NCBI RefSeq assembly: GCF_014196625.1
Contig: NZ_JACIDZ010000005.1
Location: 124,001 to 188,000 of the forward strand
DNA: 64,000 nt
DNA from: Martelella radicis
GTDB lineage: Bacteria > Pseudomonadota > Alphaproteobacteria > Rhizobiales > Rhizobiaceae
Direction: 5' to 3'
Positions 29,501-38,456 of the stretch are shown piece by piece. The first letter of the stretch is position 1. Every line of letters begins with the position of its first letter. Below the pieces are notes generated by a model. It was not told where the DNA came from and searched no databases. It was given only the letters and a program-made list of their open reading frames with translations. Both the position numbers and the translations under genes were made by a program.

Positions 29501-31280
29501 CCAGGCGCTTTTCGCGCGAGGCGCCCTCATGGTCGAGAATGTTCGGACGCGGGCCGATGAAGGAGACGAGGCTCATCACCAGTTCCTCGCGGATCGGGTC
29601 GATCGGCGGGTTGGTGACCTGGGCGAAGTTCTGCTTGAAATAGGTGTAGAGCAGCTTCGACTTGTCCGACATCGCCGAAATCGGCGTATCGGTGCCCATC
29701 GAGCCGATCGCTTCCTGGCCGGTCGTTGCCATCGGCGACATCAGGATCTTGGTGTCTTCCTGGGTGTAGCCGAAGGCCTGCTGGCGGTCGAGCAACGACA
29801 CGTCGCGCCTGAGCGCACGCGGTTCCACCGGCTTCAGTTCTTCGAGGATCAGCTGGGTGCGATCGAGCCAGTCCTGATAGGGATGCATGCCGGCAAGCTC
29901 GGACTTGATCTCGTCGTCGGAGATGATCCGGCCCTTTTCCATGTCGATCAGAAGCATGCGGCCGGGCTGCAGGCGCCACTTGGCGACGATGTTTTCTTCC
30001 TCGACCGGCAGAACGCCGGCTTCAGACGCCATGATGATCCGGTCATCCTTGGTGATGAGATAGCGCGCCGGCCGCAGGCCGTTGCGGTCAAGCGTCGCGC
30101 CGATCTGGCGGCCGTCGGTAAAGGCAACGGCGGCCGGACCGTCCCACGGCTCCATCAGGGCTGCGTGATATTCGTAGAAGGCGCGCGTCTGCGGGCCCAT
30201 CGACATGTTGCCGGCCCAGGCTTCCGGGATCAGCATCATCACGGCATGCGCCATGGAATAGCCGCCCTGCACCAGGAACTCAAGCGCATTGTCGAAACAT
30301 GCCGTATCGGACTGGCCCTCATAAGAGATCGGCCAGAGCTTGGAGATATCGTCGCCGAAGAGCGGCGAGGACACGGAAGCCTGACGCGCAGCCATCCAGT
30401 TGACGTTGCCGCGCAGCGTGTTGATCTCGCCGTTATGGGCAACCATGCGGTAGGGGTGCGACAGCTTCCAGGAGGGGAAGGTGTTGGTCGAAAAGCGCTG
30501 GTGCACGAGGGCAACGGCGGATTCGAAGCGCGGATCGGAAAGGTCCTTGTAATAGGCGCCGACCTGATAGGCAAGGAACATGCCCTTGTAGACGATGGTC
30601 GAGGACGACATCGAGACGATGTAGAAGTCTTCCGCCGCACCTTCCGATTCGGAAAAGATCGTGTTCGAGATCACCTTGCGCAGGATGAACAGGCGACGCT
30701 CGAAATCCTGCTGCGTATCGGCCCGCTCGCCGGCGCCGATGAAGACCTGCAGGTGATAGGGCTCGGTCGCGGCGATATCCTCCGCCTTCGACAGCGAGGA
30801 ATTGTCGACCGGCACTTCGCGGAAGCCGATGAAGCGTTGGCCCTCGTCGGCGATCACCTTCTGGATGATATCCTTGTAGTGGGCAATGCGCTCGGGATCG
30901 CGCGGCATGAAGAAATAGCCGACGGCATATTCGCCGACCTTCGGCAGCACGATGCCTTCCGCTGCCATTTCCTCACGGAAGAAGCGATCCGGGATCTGCA
31001 TCAGCATGCCAGCGCCGTCGCCCATCAACGGATCGGCACCGACCGCGCCGCGATGGGTGAGGTTTTCGAGAATGAACAAGCCGTCCTTGACGATCTGGTG
31101 CGACTTCTCGCCCTTCATGTGGGCGATGAAGCCAACGCCGCAGGCGTCGTGCTCGTTCCTCGGATCATAGAGCCCCTGACGTTTGTTGCGACGACCGTCG
31201 GCAGCTTTATTGGCGGCAGGCGTCACGGTCATTTGCGTGAGCGGGGCACCACTGAGCGCGGATGGCGTCATCTTCGTCAT
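26556..31280 (-). CDS. gltB: glutamate synthase (NADPH) large subunit
   Basis: A 1574-residue enzyme with the full GOGAT layout. The glutaminase domain begins at the catalytic Cys47 ([11 protein letters not shown]), so a propeptide is expected to be removed. A central domain follows, then the FMN-binding synthase domain with [32 protein letters not shown] and [15 protein letters not shown], and the 3Fe-4S cysteines in [15 protein letters not shown]. The C-terminal GXGXG domain closes it. The start at 31280 has AAGGAG before it; an upstream Met at 31388 is discarded. It works with GltD, encoded downstream. Confidence 0.97.
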   Translation of the reverse strand: MTKMTPSALSGAPLTQMTVTPAANKAADGRRNKRQGLYDPRNEHDACGVGFIAHMKGEKSHQIVKDGLFILENLTHRGAVGADPLMGDGAGMLMQIPDRFFREEMAAEGIVLPKVGEYAVGYFFMPRDPERIAHYKDIIQKVIADEGQRFIGFREVPVDNSSLSKAEDIAATEPYHLQVFIGAGERADTQQDFERRLFILRKVISNTIFSESEGAAEDFYIVSMSSSTIVYKGMFLAYQVGAYYKDLSDPRFESAVALVHQRFSTNTFPSWKLSHPYRMVAHNGEINTLRGNVNWMAARQASVSSPLFGDDISKLWPISYEGQSDTACFDNALEFLVQGGYSMAHAVMMLIPEAWAGNMSMGPQTRAFYEYHAALMEPWDGPAAVAFTDGRQIGATLDRNGLRPARYLITKDDRIIMASEAGVLPVEEENIVAKWRLQPGRMLLIDMEKGRIISDDEIKSELAGMHPYQDWLDRTQLILEELKPVEPRALRRDVSLLDRQQAFGYTQEDTKILMSPMATTGQEAIGSMGTDTPISAMSDKSKLLYTYFKQNFAQVTNPPIDPIREELVMSLVSFIGPRPNILDHEGASREKRLEVRQPILTNGDLEKIRSIGHTEDRFDTKTLDVTYSAEQGEAGMPEMIDRLCERAEAAVKGGYNIIVLSDRQIGPDRIAIPALLATAAVHHHLIRKGLRTSVGLVVESGEPREVHHFCCLAGYGAEAINPYLAFDTLADMHARGMFPEEVDAGEVIYRYIKAIGKGMLKVMSKMGISTYQSYCGAQIFDAIGLSSEFVERFFFGTASMIEGVGLTEVAEETVARHRAAFGKDPVLASTLDIGGEYAYRIRGEAHAWTPDAVAELQHAVRGNARDRYDAFAKMENATALRMNTIRGLFRIRNAEEIGRKPVSIDEVEPANEIVKRFSTGAMSFGSISREAHTTLAIAMNQIGGKSNTGEGGEESDRYLKLPDGSYPKERSAIKQIASGRFGVTTEYLVNADLLQIKVAQGAKPGEGGQLPGHKVDATIAKTRHSTPGVGLISPPPHHDIYSIEDLAQLIYDLKNVNPTADVSVKLVSEVGVGTVAAGVAKARADHITISGFDGGTGASPLTSLKHAGSPWEIGLAETQQTLVLNGLRSRIALQVDGGLKTGRDVLIGAMLGADEFGFSTAPLIAAGCIMMRKCHLNTCPVGVATQDPVLRKRFKGLPEHVVNYFFFVAEELREMLAALGFTSLNDVIGSVELLDKDEAIAHWKSKGLDFSKIFHKVAAPKEATFWTERQKHPIDDILDRKLIEKAMPALENKEKVAFDVEIKNVDRSAGAMLSGEVAKRWNEKGLKEDTISVTLHGTAGQSFGAFLASGVTFDLIGDGNDYVGKGLSGGKIIIRPPENSPIVPEESIIVGNTVLYGATSGECYFRGVAGERFAVRNSGAIAVVEGVGDHGCEYMTGGLVVVLGSTGRNFAAGMSGGVAYVLDEDGGFADRCNMAMVMLEPVPEEDDMLEKLHHHGGDLMHKGRVDVSGDMTRHDEERLVRLITNHLLYTGSTRAKAILDDWAHYRPMFRKVMPVEYRRALEEMERMRMGVAAE

Positions 31281-31876
31281 ACAAGATCTCCTTAAAACCT
31301 GCCGGACTGCAGGCGAAACCGGATCATGGGTGCAGGCAAATGCGTGAAGGCGCTGATGCGCCCTGCCGCCTGCAGACCTCTCTCTCATTTAAAACCGGGA
31401 CGACCATACCAATGGGCGCTCCAGCCGATGGCTCTTGTCGTGAGCGAGCCGGAGCGCGGCCTTCCGCTTGTCCGGTCACTATAGACCAAAAAGCGCGAAC
31501 ACGTCAGCCCCTTGCGATCGGCACACGACACAGCCAGACATAAAAATAGGACAGCATAACTGTCCTATCTGCAGTTCATGCCAGAAACCACGCAAAGTCG
31601 CAAGCAAATAATGAAATCGCGCGCCCGAAGGCGAGAGAAAATTACGCCAGAGGGACCGAAAACGCAAGAAAGTTACCCTTATCCGGGTTCTTTCGAAAGA
31701 CGTGAAAGAAAACGGCAATTTATAGGCAGATTCCACGCCCCTGAAGCCGACAGGCGCAAACTCCTGCGAAAACAGCGTCTGAAACCGGACATCCGGGAAT
31801 GCCCCTTTACAGGCGGCAAGCTTTTCCCTGATATCCCGCTTACCGCATTTCTCGAACGCTTCTGAGGTCTTTATCC
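31281..31876. other. divergent intergenic region between gltB and ltaE
   Basis: About 600 bp without a supported gene. It holds the promoters of gltB and ltaE and a hairpin at 31546-31568 that is listed separately. The best open frame, a basic 95-residue reading at 31578-31865, has no recognisable domain or ribosome site. Confidence 0.45.
31541..31568 (-). terminator. terminator-like hairpin on the minus strand with no evident gene
   Basis: ATAGGACAG (31546-31554) and CTGTCCTAT (31560-31568) form a perfect 9-bp stem with a five-base loop. Read on the minus strand it is followed by TTTTTA, as in an intrinsic terminator. No protein gene ends here, so it may end a small RNA or act as an operator. 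Confidence 0.45.
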
Positions 31877-32947
31877 ATGTTTTTTGCTTCCGACAACTGG
31901 TCCGGCGCCCATCCCGCAATCGGCGAAGCGTTGATACGCGAACAGTCGGGCTATGCCAATGCCTATGGCACAAGCCCGCTGGACCGGAAGATCGAGGCGC
32001 GATTCAACGAGATCTTCGAACGCGAGGTCGCGGTCTTCTTCGTCGGCACCGGCACGGCGGCCAATTCGCTGGCGCTTTCCTCCGTTGGGCGGCCGGGCGG
32101 CGTGGTCTTCTGCCACAAGGACGCCCATATCGCCAATGACGAGGGCGGCGCGCCGGAATATTTCACCGGCGGCGGCAGGCTCGCCACCGTTTCGGGCCCC
32201 GAAGGCAAGATGACGCCTTCAGAGCTCAGGCGGATCGCCGCGCGCTATCCGGCGGATTTCATTCATCACGGCCAGCCGATGGCGGTGTCGCTGACGCAGT
32301 CGACCGAAGTCGGCACCGTCTACGGGCTTGACGAGATCGACGCCCTCACTGCCGTCGCCAAGGAAGGCGGCCTTCCCGTTCACATGGACGGCGCGCGCTT
32401 TGCCAATGCGCTCGTGGCGCTCGACACAACGCCTGCGGAAATGACATGGAAGCGCGGCGTCGACATCCTCTCCTTCGGCGGCACCAAGAACGGCTGCTGG
32501 TGCGCGGAGGCCATCGTGTTCATGAACCCGGGCCAGGCGCGGGAAATGCCCTTTATTCGCAAGCGCGCCGCGCATCTCTTCTCCAAGACCCGCTTCATCT
32601 CCGCCCAGCTCGACGCCTATCTGACAGACGATCTCTGGCTCAACCTCGCCCGCCACTCAAACGCCATGGCCGAGCGGATGCGCATTGCCTTCCGCACGTC
32701 GGCAAAGGCGCGGCTTGCCTGGGAGACCCAATCGAACGAGGTCTTCATCATCCTGCCGAAGTCAGCGGCGGAAGCCGCGCGCAAGGCCGGCGCGCAGTTC
32801 TACGACTGGCTGACGCCGGCAGACCAGCCGGGACTTGTGGCTGAAGACGAGGTTCTGGCGCGCTGCGTAACAAGCTTCGCCACGACCGAGGCCGAGGTCG
32901 ACCGCTTTGTCTCCTTTCTCGAGGCCGAACCGCTCACGAAGGGGTAA
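31877..32947 (+). CDS. ltaE: low-specificity threonine aldolase
   Basis: A 356-residue PLP enzyme that splits threonine or allo-threonine into glycine and acetaldehyde. Marks are FFASDNWSGAHPAIGEAL at the start, VHMDGARFANALVAL, which contacts PLP, and the PLP Lys in ILSFGGTKNGCWCAEAI. The length is normal. It is divergent from gltB. Its stop precedes the bufferin operon by about 145 bp. Confidence 0.95.
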   Translation: MFFASDNWSGAHPAIGEALIREQSGYANAYGTSPLDRKIEARFNEIFEREVAVFFVGTGTAANSLALSSVGRPGGVVFCHKDAHIANDEGGAPEYFTGGGRLATVSGPEGKMTPSELRRIAARYPADFIHHGQPMAVSLTQSTEVGTVYGLDEIDALTAVAKEGGLPVHMDGARFANALVALDTTPAEMTWKRGVDILSFGGTKNGCWCAEAIVFMNPGQAREMPFIRKRAAHLFSKTRFISAQLDAYLTDDLWLNLARHSNAMAERMRIAFRTSAKARLAWETQSNEVFIILPKSAAEAARKAGAQFYDWLTPADQPGLVAEDEVLARCVTSFATTEAEVDRFVSFLEAEPLTKG

Positions 32948-33018
32948 CGGCGCCTCACAGGCCGGTGACGCGGCGTGATGGCTGGGTGACGCTCCATTGA
33001 TTTCCAAGTGAAGGCCGA

Positions 33019-33056
33019 TTTTGCAAAACTCCTGCGTGCAAGAACAAGACTTGCAC
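33019..33056. promoter_or_regulatory. TTGCA-type dyads upstream of the bufferin operon
   Basis: A perfect 10-bp palindrome TTTTGCAAAA lies at 33019-33028. A second dyad, GTGCAAG at 33036-33042 and CTTGCAC at 33050-33056 with a seven-base spacer, lies 37 bp before the bufA start. Three TTGCA/TGCAA half-sites in 38 bp suggest a regulator-binding region. Which regulator is not known. Confidence 0.45.
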
Positions 33057-33093
33057 AACAATCGAACCCGTCTCGATCAATGAGGAGAATAGC

Positions 33094-33393
33094 ATGTCGA
33101 AGACCAACAAGATCAGCGCTGCAACTCTGGCCGGTGCGCTCGCCGTGGCTGTCGGCAGCCTTGCGGCCACCGCCCCCGCCCAGGCCGCCGATGTCAAGTG
33201 CTACGGCGTTGCCATGGCCGGCCAGAACGATTGCGCCGCCGGACCGGGCACGACCTGCGCAGGCACGTCCAAGGTCGACTACCAGGGCAATGCCTGGAAA
33301 TATGTCGCCGAAGGCTCCTGCACGGACATGAAGCTGCCGGGCGACCGCATGGGTTCGCTCAAGCCGCTCGATCGCGACCTGCCCGCAATGTGA
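33094..33393 (+). CDS. bufA: bufferin precursor peptide (DUF2282)
   Basis: A 99-residue precursor of the bufferin group of ribosomally made, post-translationally modified peptides. A Sec-type signal peptide ends near AQAA (about residue 32). The mature part has four cysteines, C36, C47, C55 and C76, in the DUF2282 pattern KCYG, NDCAAG, TTCAG and EGSC. In studied bufferins some of these become thiooxazole rings and the product binds copper in the periplasm. GAGGAG lies about 6 bases before the start. A strong hairpin follows, then the modifying enzyme genes. Confidence 0.92.
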   Translation: MSKTNKISAATLAGALAVAVGSLAATAPAQAADVKCYGVAMAGQNDCAAGPGTTCAGTSKVDYQGNAWKYVAEGSCTDMKLPGDRMGSLKPLDRDLPAM

Positions 33394-33405
33394 TTGCGCG
33401 TTACT

Positions 33406-33434
33406 ACCGCCGGTGCCCTCGGCGCACCGGCGGT
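33406..33434 (+). promoter_or_regulatory. intercistronic hairpin between bufA and bufB
   Basis: ACCGCCGGTGC (33406-33416) and GCACCGGCGGT (33424-33434) form a perfect 11-bp stem with a seven-base loop, 13 bp after the bufA stop. It is not followed by a T run. It may protect the bufA mRNA end or reduce read-through, giving more precursor than enzyme. Confidence 0.6.
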
Positions 33435-33466
33435 CTCGCGTCATCCAGTGAGTGGGAGGACTACAC

Positions 33467-34360
33467 ATGTCCAGTGAAATGACTGCCTTGCTTGCGCGGC
33501 GACAGATCCCGCAGCGAGCCGGCGCCGGCTTCAAGACCGCCCATGCCGACGCCATTTTGAACGATGTCTATCGCATCGGCTTCCTGGAAGTGCACGCCGA
33601 AAACTATATGGGCGCGGGCGGCCATCCCCATCGTATCCTGACGCGCATGCGCGAGGACTTCCCGCTCTCTATCCATGGCGTCGGCCTGTCGATCGGCTCT
33701 CCGCGCGGGATTGATCCGAGCCATCTGGAACGGCTGGCAGGCGTTGTCGAGCGCTATGAGCCGGGCCTCGTTTCCGAGCACCTGGCATGGTCGACCCATG
33801 ATAATGCCTATTACAATGACCTTCTGCCGTTGCCCTATACCGAGGAAACGCTTGCCCATATCGTCGACCACATCGACGCTGTACAGGAAAGGCTGAAACG
33901 GCCGATCCTGCTCGAGAACCCGTCTACCTATGTCGCCTTTTCGGAGAGCACGATCCCCGAGACCATCTTTCTTGACGAGATCGCGCGCAGAAGCGGCTGC
34001 GGCCTGCTGCTTGACGTGAACAACGTCCATGTTTCCGCGACCAATAACGGCTTTGACGCCCTGTCCTATCTGAAGTCTTTTCCGCTGGAACGCGTCGGCG
34101 AGATTCACTTGGCCGGCCACGCGCGGGATGTCGACGATACCGGAGCGCCGCTTTTGATCGATGCTCACGACAGGCCGGTCGATGACGCGGTGTGGGCGCT
34201 CTATGCCTTCGTCATCCGCCAGACCGGACCGCTGCCGACGCTGATCGAATGGGACAATGACGTTCCGGACTGGCCGATCCTCAAGCGCGAGGCGCAACTG
34301 GCCGAGACGATCATGGAGCGGGAGGGCGAGCGCTTCCTGCTCGGCAGTCGCCATGGCTGA
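33467..34360 (+). CDS. bufB: bufferin-modifying MNIO enzyme (DUF692)
   Basis: A 297-residue TIM-barrel enzyme of the multinuclear non-heme iron oxidative (MNIO) family. Probable metal ligands are in [53 protein letters not shown] and LIEWDND. The enzyme changes precursor cysteines with help of a partner. The start at 33467 has GGGAGGA upstream and replaces a longer reading from 33452. Its last 8 bp overlap the start of the DUF2063 gene, so the two are probably co-translated. Confidence 0.93.
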   Translation: MSSEMTALLARRQIPQRAGAGFKTAHADAILNDVYRIGFLEVHAENYMGAGGHPHRILTRMREDFPLSIHGVGLSIGSPRGIDPSHLERLAGVVERYEPGLVSEHLAWSTHDNAYYNDLLPLPYTEETLAHIVDHIDAVQERLKRPILLENPSTYVAFSESTIPETIFLDEIARRSGCGLLLDVNNVHVSATNNGFDALSYLKSFPLERVGEIHLAGHARDVDDTGAPLLIDAHDRPVDDAVWALYAFVIRQTGPLPTLIEWDNDVPDWPILKREAQLAETIMEREGERFLLGSRHG

Positions 34361-35138
34361 TACGAGATCTGCTGCCGCAACGCTTGAGGGTTTCGCCGCA
34401 GCCCTCATCACGCCGTCCTGCGAGACTGCGCCCGACGGCGTTGCAAATCCCTTCGGAGGACCGGCCGCGAAGCGCTTCGGGGTCTATCGCAACAATGTCG
34501 CCGTGGGGCTGAAGGGCGCGCTCGCGGATATATTCCCGGTAACGCGCGACCTTGTGGGGGAACGGTTCTTCTCTGCCATGGCCGGCGAGTATATAGCGCG
34601 CGAACCGCCGCAAACGCCAGTGATTGCCGAGTACGGCCACGGCTTTGCCGACTTCATTGCCGCCTACGAACCGGCAGAAAGACTGTTCTTCCTGCCCGAC
34701 GTCGCCCGGCTCGAACGCGCCTGGCTCGACGCCTATCACGCGGCCGATCGAGTGCCGCTCCTGCCCGAAAGGCTTCAGACAATCACACCGGACGAACTGA
34801 TGGAGGCCAGCCTGATCGCGCATCCGGCTACCCGGTTGCTGCGGCTTGCCAGCGCGGCGGCAAGCATCTTTCAGCGATCCCGCAACGGAACCGGGCTCAA
34901 GGGTTTCGATCCCACTCCGGCGGAAACCGCACTTGTGACCCGGCCGCAATATGATGTCGCGGTGCTTTCGCTGGACGAAGGACAGGCGACCTTCTTCGAA
35001 CGGCTGCTGCAGGGCGCTTCCATAGGCGCGGCAACGGATGCGGCGCTGACGAGAGATCCGGAGTTCGATCTCGGCGCAGCCTTTTCCACATTGATCTCTT
35101 CGGGCGCCTTCATGCGCCTTTCGGCTGCAAGGGAGTAG
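34353..35138 (+). CDS. bufC: bufferin-biosynthesis partner protein (DUF2063)
   Basis: A 261-residue protein with an N-terminal DUF2063 domain (about residues 8-100), including [32 protein letters not shown] and [18 protein letters not shown]. The C-terminal part is likely the precursor-recognition domain known in the family. It binds the precursor and presents it to the MNIO enzyme. It overlaps bufB by 8 bp and precedes the DoxX gene by 5 bp. The upstream reading from 34257 is a shadow of bufB. Confidence 0.88.
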   Translation: MADTRSAAATLEGFAAALITPSCETAPDGVANPFGGPAAKRFGVYRNNVAVGLKGALADIFPVTRDLVGERFFSAMAGEYIAREPPQTPVIAEYGHGFADFIAAYEPAERLFFLPDVARLERAWLDAYHAADRVPLLPERLQTITPDELMEASLIAHPATRLLRLASAAASIFQRSRNGTGLKGFDPTPAETALVTRPQYDVAVLSLDEGQATFFERLLQGASIGAATDAALTRDPEFDLGAAFSTLISSGAFMRLSAARE

Positions 35139-35143
35139 TCAGC

Positions 35144-35719
35144 ATGCATTTCATCTGCGCCGTCGCACGCACCTATGACAGGATTTTCGCGCGAATTCAG
35201 GCTTTCCTCTCGCCCTGGTTTCCCGGGCTATTTGCACGGCTGGTCTTTGCCGCGACACTCTGGCTCTATTTTCTGAACTCGGCACTGACCAAGGTCGAAC
35301 CGGGCATTGCCGGCTTCTTCATGGTTCGCAATTCCGCCTATTACCAGATCGCGCTTCCGGCCGTGGAGGCCGCCGGCGGCAATGTTTCCGCAGTGCCCTT
35401 CCTGCCCTGGGGGCTGATCGTTCATCTGGGAACCTATGCCGAATTCGCCCTGCCGCTGCTGATCATCTTCGGCCTTGCGACCCGGCTGAGCGCGCTCGGC
35501 ATGCTCGGTTTCATTGCGGTTCAGACATTGGTCGACATCACGGTGCATCAGGTGGGCGGCGAGACCATCGGCGCGCTGTTCGACCGTTTTCCGGACAGCG
35601 TGATCCTCGACCAACGCCTGCTCTGGACGGTTCCGCTGGTCATGCTGGTCATCTTCGGACCCGGCAAAATTTCCCTGGATTATCTGGCCGCGCGAATCAC
35701 AAGGCGCTGGCATGGATAA
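35144..35719 (+). CDS. DoxX-family membrane protein of the bufferin operon
   Basis: A 191-residue inner-membrane protein with four or five helices (about residues 30-50, 82-104, 108-128 and 160-175). Family marks are SALTKVEPG, LGTYAEFALPLLIIFGLATRLSALGM and ILDQRLLWTVPL. DoxX-like genes are common at the end of bufferin operons; their role there is unproven. It starts 5 bp after bufC and is followed by a hairpin. Confidence 0.87.
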   Translation: MHFICAVARTYDRIFARIQAFLSPWFPGLFARLVFAATLWLYFLNSALTKVEPGIAGFFMVRNSAYYQIALPAVEAAGGNVSAVPFLPWGLIVHLGTYAEFALPLLIIFGLATRLSALGMLGFIAVQTLVDITVHQVGGETIGALFDRFPDSVILDQRLLWTVPLVMLVIFGPGKISLDYLAARITRRWHG

Positions 35720-35724
35720 ACAGA

Positions 35725-35748
35725 AACGGCGCCCCGAGAGGCGCCGTT
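35725..35748. terminator. bidirectional hairpin between the bufferin operon and hsp20
   Basis: AACGGCGCC (35725-35733) pairs with GGCGCCGTT (35740-35748) across CCGAGA. On the minus strand it is followed by TCTGTTT, which fits termination of hsp20. It also lies 6 bp after the DoxX stop. Confidence 0.65.
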
Positions 35749-35777
35749 GCCATTATTCAACCAGTGGGGGTCTGCTG

Positions 35778-36260
35778 TCAGGCAGCATCCATCTCCACAT
35801 TCTTTTGCGCCGAAATCGTTTTCGGCTCGCCGGATCGCGTTTCGATTGCAATTCGACGCGGTTTCATGGCCTCGGGAATGTTGCGAAGCAGCTCAACATA
35901 AAGTAGACCATTCTTGAGTGTTGCACCCTGGACTTCCATATGGTCTGCAAGCTGGAAACGACGTTCGAATGCACGTTTGGCGATACCGCGATACAGGTAT
36001 TCGCTGCTGCCATCATCGTCTTCCTCGGCTTTCTCGCCTTTCACGGTCAGCACGTTGGCATGCGCCTCGATGGAAAGCTCGCTTTCGCTGAAGCCGGCAA
36101 CAGCCATTGAGATGCGATAATTGTTCTCGCCGGTGCGCTCGATATTATAGGGCGGATAGGCAGGGGCCTGCTCAGGCTGGCCCATCGTGTCGAGGAGATT
36201 GAAGAGCCGGTCGAAGCCGACGGTGGAGCGGTAGAGGGGAGAAAAATCGACGTTACGCAT
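35778..36260 (-). CDS. small heat shock protein (Hsp20/IbpA family)
   Basis: A 160-residue cytoplasmic chaperone that holds unfolding proteins. The alpha-crystallin domain lies at about residues 40-130, with [24 protein letters not shown], the [21 protein letters not shown] stretch and the A-x-x-x-N-G-L motif ([12 protein letters not shown]). The class matches rhizobial HspA/IbpA proteins. The ribosome site AGGAGG is paired in a ROSE-like hairpin, and an RpoH-like promoter lies 104 bp upstream, so expression should rise with heat. Confidence 0.94.
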   Translation of the reverse strand: MRNVDFSPLYRSTVGFDRLFNLLDTMGQPEQAPAYPPYNIERTGENNYRISMAVAGFSESELSIEAHANVLTVKGEKAEEDDDGSSEYLYRGIAKRAFERRFQLADHMEVQGATLKNGLLYVELLRNIPEAMKPRRIAIETRSGEPKTISAQKNVEMDAA

Positions 36261-36364
36261 AATGTCCTCCTTTGAGCGACGTATGGTTGCGATGACATTT
36301 ACCGACGATCCCGAAACCGGCGATCACGGAAAACGGTTGAGGACCCAGGAATTGGCGTCCACGC
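36261..36364 (-). promoter_or_regulatory. ROSE-like RNA thermometer leader of hsp20
   Basis: At 36280-36264 on the minus strand the leader reads GTCGCTC, AAAG, GAGGAC. The first part pairs with the second over GTC/GAC and CTC/GAG with one bulged G, hiding the ribosome site. TCGCT fits the UYGCU element of known ROSE thermometers, and the bulged G is their hallmark. The upstream part of the leader can form further stems but was not folded. Confidence 0.75.
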
Positions 36365-36370
36365 GAGGAG

Positions 36371-36399
36371 ATTTGGGTAAAGCCAGGCGCGATTTCAAG
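36371..36399 (-). promoter_or_regulatory. candidate RpoH promoter of hsp20
   Basis: On the minus strand CTTGAA (36399-36394), a 16-bp spacer and CCCAAAT (36377-36371) resemble alphaproteobacterial heat-shock promoters. Transcription would start near 36364, giving a leader of about 104 nt, the expected length for ROSE. Confidence 0.5.
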
Positions 36400-36760
36400 A
36401 GGCTTGCGAAGGCAAGTATCATAATCGAAAAACGCCGCGAGGCAGCGGCCGTCAGTGCTTTTGTCCGTCATTCACCGTCACTATATTGAGAATGAACGCA
36501 ATATGAATGAACTATTGAACTTACGTTCAGGCGTAATGCGTCATTCAGCTTTTGCCGGGAACTACGGCGCACCCGTCCCGGCACCGTTGTCACTCTTGAC
36601 CCAGTGATAGCGGTATCTTGGCCGGAGCCGAGGCGCTTTTACCCCTGTTCAAGCACCCGGTTCCGGTCCTTTTTCCAGCGAAATCTGACGCCGCCCATTG
36701 CCTTTGCCGTTCGCGCACGCCATCACAGGCCACATGCGAGTGACCGGCAGCGGACAGAAC
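36400..36760. other. intergenic region between hsp20 and the hydrolase gene
   Basis: About 360 bp upstream of the divergent hsp20 promoter and hydrolase start. No gene or clear motif is seen. The hydrolase promoter should be here. Confidence 0.35.
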
Positions 36761-37672
36761 ATGGATGGGCAACCGGCCGAGACAATCGGCATGATGCGGG
36801 CCTTTGACGGGGCCAGGCTGCGTTACGGACTATTCCAGTGCGACAATGCGCGGGCCACGGTGCTCATTGTAGCCGGGCGCGCGGAATTCATCGAGAAATA
36901 CGCCGAGACCGTGTCCGATCTTCGCCTCGCCGGCTATGCCGTCGCAATCCTCGACCTGCGCGGACAGGGTGGTTCCGAGCGCCGAGCCGAGGATGGCAAT
37001 ATGGGCCATGTCGATCGGTTTTCAGACTATCCGCGCGATATGCTCGACTTCTTCTCGCAACACGTCGAGGGGCACATGCCCGGCCCCTATTTCCTGCTCG
37101 GCCATTCGCTCGGCGGGCTGATTGCGCTTGCCGTTGCCGAGATGACGCCGGGCCGCTTTGCGGGCCTTGTGCTGTCGGCGCCCTTTGTCGGCGTTCGCCA
37201 CCACCGCCATCCGGCCATAATGATTCGCGCCATGGCATGGATCGCAAGCCGGACGGGACGTGCCAGGCTGCGTACCGCGCGCCTGAAAACAGCGCCGGCA
37301 CGCTTTGAGGAACAGAACCACACATCCGATCGCGCGCGCTACGAGCGCAATATCGCAGCAGCGAAAACCGACCCGCCCTATCTGCTGGGGCCGGTGACCT
37401 TCGGATGGCTCTCGGCCTGCCTTGGCGCGATCAGCCGTCTCACCCGGCCGAAGGCGCTTGCCGCGATCGACTGTCCTTCGCTGGTGCTGTCGGCCGGCCG
37501 CGATGCGCTGATCCCGGCAAAACAGCAGGCGCGCGTCGCCCGAAGGCTCGGCGCCCGCCACCTGGTGCTGGAACCTTCCGGACATGAGATTCTTCAGGAA
37601 ACCGACGCCGTGCGCCGCCCTGCCCTTGACGCGATCCTGCGCTTCTTCGAAGAATGCCTGAACGCCCGATGA
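36761..37672 (+). CDS. alpha/beta hydrolase (lysophospholipase/monoacylglycerol lipase-like)
   Basis: A protein of about 303 residues (324 from the first Met at 36698) with the serine aminopeptidase S33 / lysophospholipase fold. The nucleophile is in LLGHSLGGLIAL, the acid is probably the Asp in LSAGRDALIPA and the base is the His in LEPSGHEILQE. LDLRGQGGSERR resembles the PldB family. Its start is uncertain; 36761, 36791 and 36698 are possible. It is convergent with hisN, 7 bp apart. A phospholipid or acylglycerol substrate is inferred only from family. Confidence 0.85.
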   Translation: MDGQPAETIGMMRAFDGARLRYGLFQCDNARATVLIVAGRAEFIEKYAETVSDLRLAGYAVAILDLRGQGGSERRAEDGNMGHVDRFSDYPRDMLDFFSQHVEGHMPGPYFLLGHSLGGLIALAVAEMTPGRFAGLVLSAPFVGVRHHRHPAIMIRAMAWIASRTGRARLRTARLKTAPARFEEQNHTSDRARYERNIAAAKTDPPYLLGPVTFGWLSACLGAISRLTRPKALAAIDCPSLVLSAGRDALIPAKQQARVARRLGARHLVLEPSGHEILQETDAVRRPALDAILRFFEECLNAR

Positions 37673-37679
37673 CGCGTCT

Positions 37680-38456
37680 TCAGCCTGCGCCCAGTTCCGC
37701 AAGCGCTGCGGCATGCAGCTTCGGCGTTGCCGCGGCGATGATATCGCCGCCATTTTCGGGCCTCTCGCCGGTCCAGGTCGTGATCACGCCGCCGGCCCTT
37801 TCAACGATCGCAATCAGCGCGCCGACGTCATAGGGTTTCAGGTCGCTTTCGACGACGAGATCGGCAAAGCCCGAGGCCAGAAGGCAATAGGCATAGCAAT
37901 CGATGCCGTAACGGGCGAGACGCACATGTTGCTCCAGGCGGTCGTAACGCGAAAGCGCGTCCCCTTTCATGATCCTCGGCGAGGTGGTGAACAGAACCGC
38001 TTCCTCGAGGCGCCGGCAATCGCGCGTTTTCAGGTCCCGAGGCCCGCCAGGCCCGGAAAAAAACGCCCCTTGCCCATCGGCAAAGAACCGCTCGCCCGTG
38101 AAGGGCTGGTCCATCAGCCCCATCACCGCCCGGCCAGCGCGATAGAGCCCGATCAGCGTGCCCCAGACCGGCACGCCGGAAATGAAGGCCCGCGTGCCAT
38201 CGATCGGGTCGATGACCCAGACATATTCGCGGTCGAGCCCGCTTGCGCCATGCTCCTCGCCCAGAATGCCGTGTTCCGGAAAACTATCCGCAATCAACTG
38301 CCTGATGGCGCTTTCAGCCGCTCTGTCGCCTTCCGTGACCGGATCGAAGCCGCCGCTCAGCTTGTTATCCACATCGAGGCCGGAGCGGAAGCGCGGCAAT
38401 GTCTCGGCGGCGGCCGCATCGGCAAGCCGCATGAAGAAGGCGTGATCGGGAAGCAT
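37680..38456 (-). CDS. hisN: inositol-phosphatase family protein, probable histidinol-phosphatase
   Basis: A 258-residue magnesium-dependent phosphatase of the IMPase family. Metal-binding motifs are FDPVTEGDRAAE, GILGEEHG, WVIDPIDGTRAFISG and KPYDVGALI. The sequence resembles HisN histidinol-phosphatases more than SuhB by its length and GVPVWGTLIGL motif, but an inositol or other sugar phosphate is possible. The start at 38456 has AGGA about 8 bases before it; the upstream reading to 38591 is unlikely. The MmgR-type sRNA lies just upstream, as in other Rhizobiales. Confidence 0.9.
   Translation of the reverse strand: MLPDHAFFMRLADAAAAETLPRFRSGLDVDNKLSGGFDPVTEGDRAAESAIRQLIADSFPEHGILGEEHGASGLDREYVWVIDPIDGTRAFISGVPVWGTLIGLYRAGRAVMGLMDQPFTGERFFADGQGAFFSGPGGPRDLKTRDCRRLEEAVLFTTSPRIMKGDALSRYDRLEQHVRLARYGIDCYAYCLLASGFADLVVESDLKPYDVGALIAIVERAGGVITTWTGERPENGGDIIAAATPKLHAAALAELGAG

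Noticed and set aside
26649..31295. Very long plus-strand open frames opposite gltB
   Set aside because: They lie entirely opposite a clear gltB reading frame and are an effect of codon bias in GC-rich DNA.
31578..31865. A 95-residue plus-strand open frame just before ltaE
   Set aside because: Very basic composition, no domain pattern and no ribosome site at its start. It is more likely chance reading in the gltB-ltaE control region.
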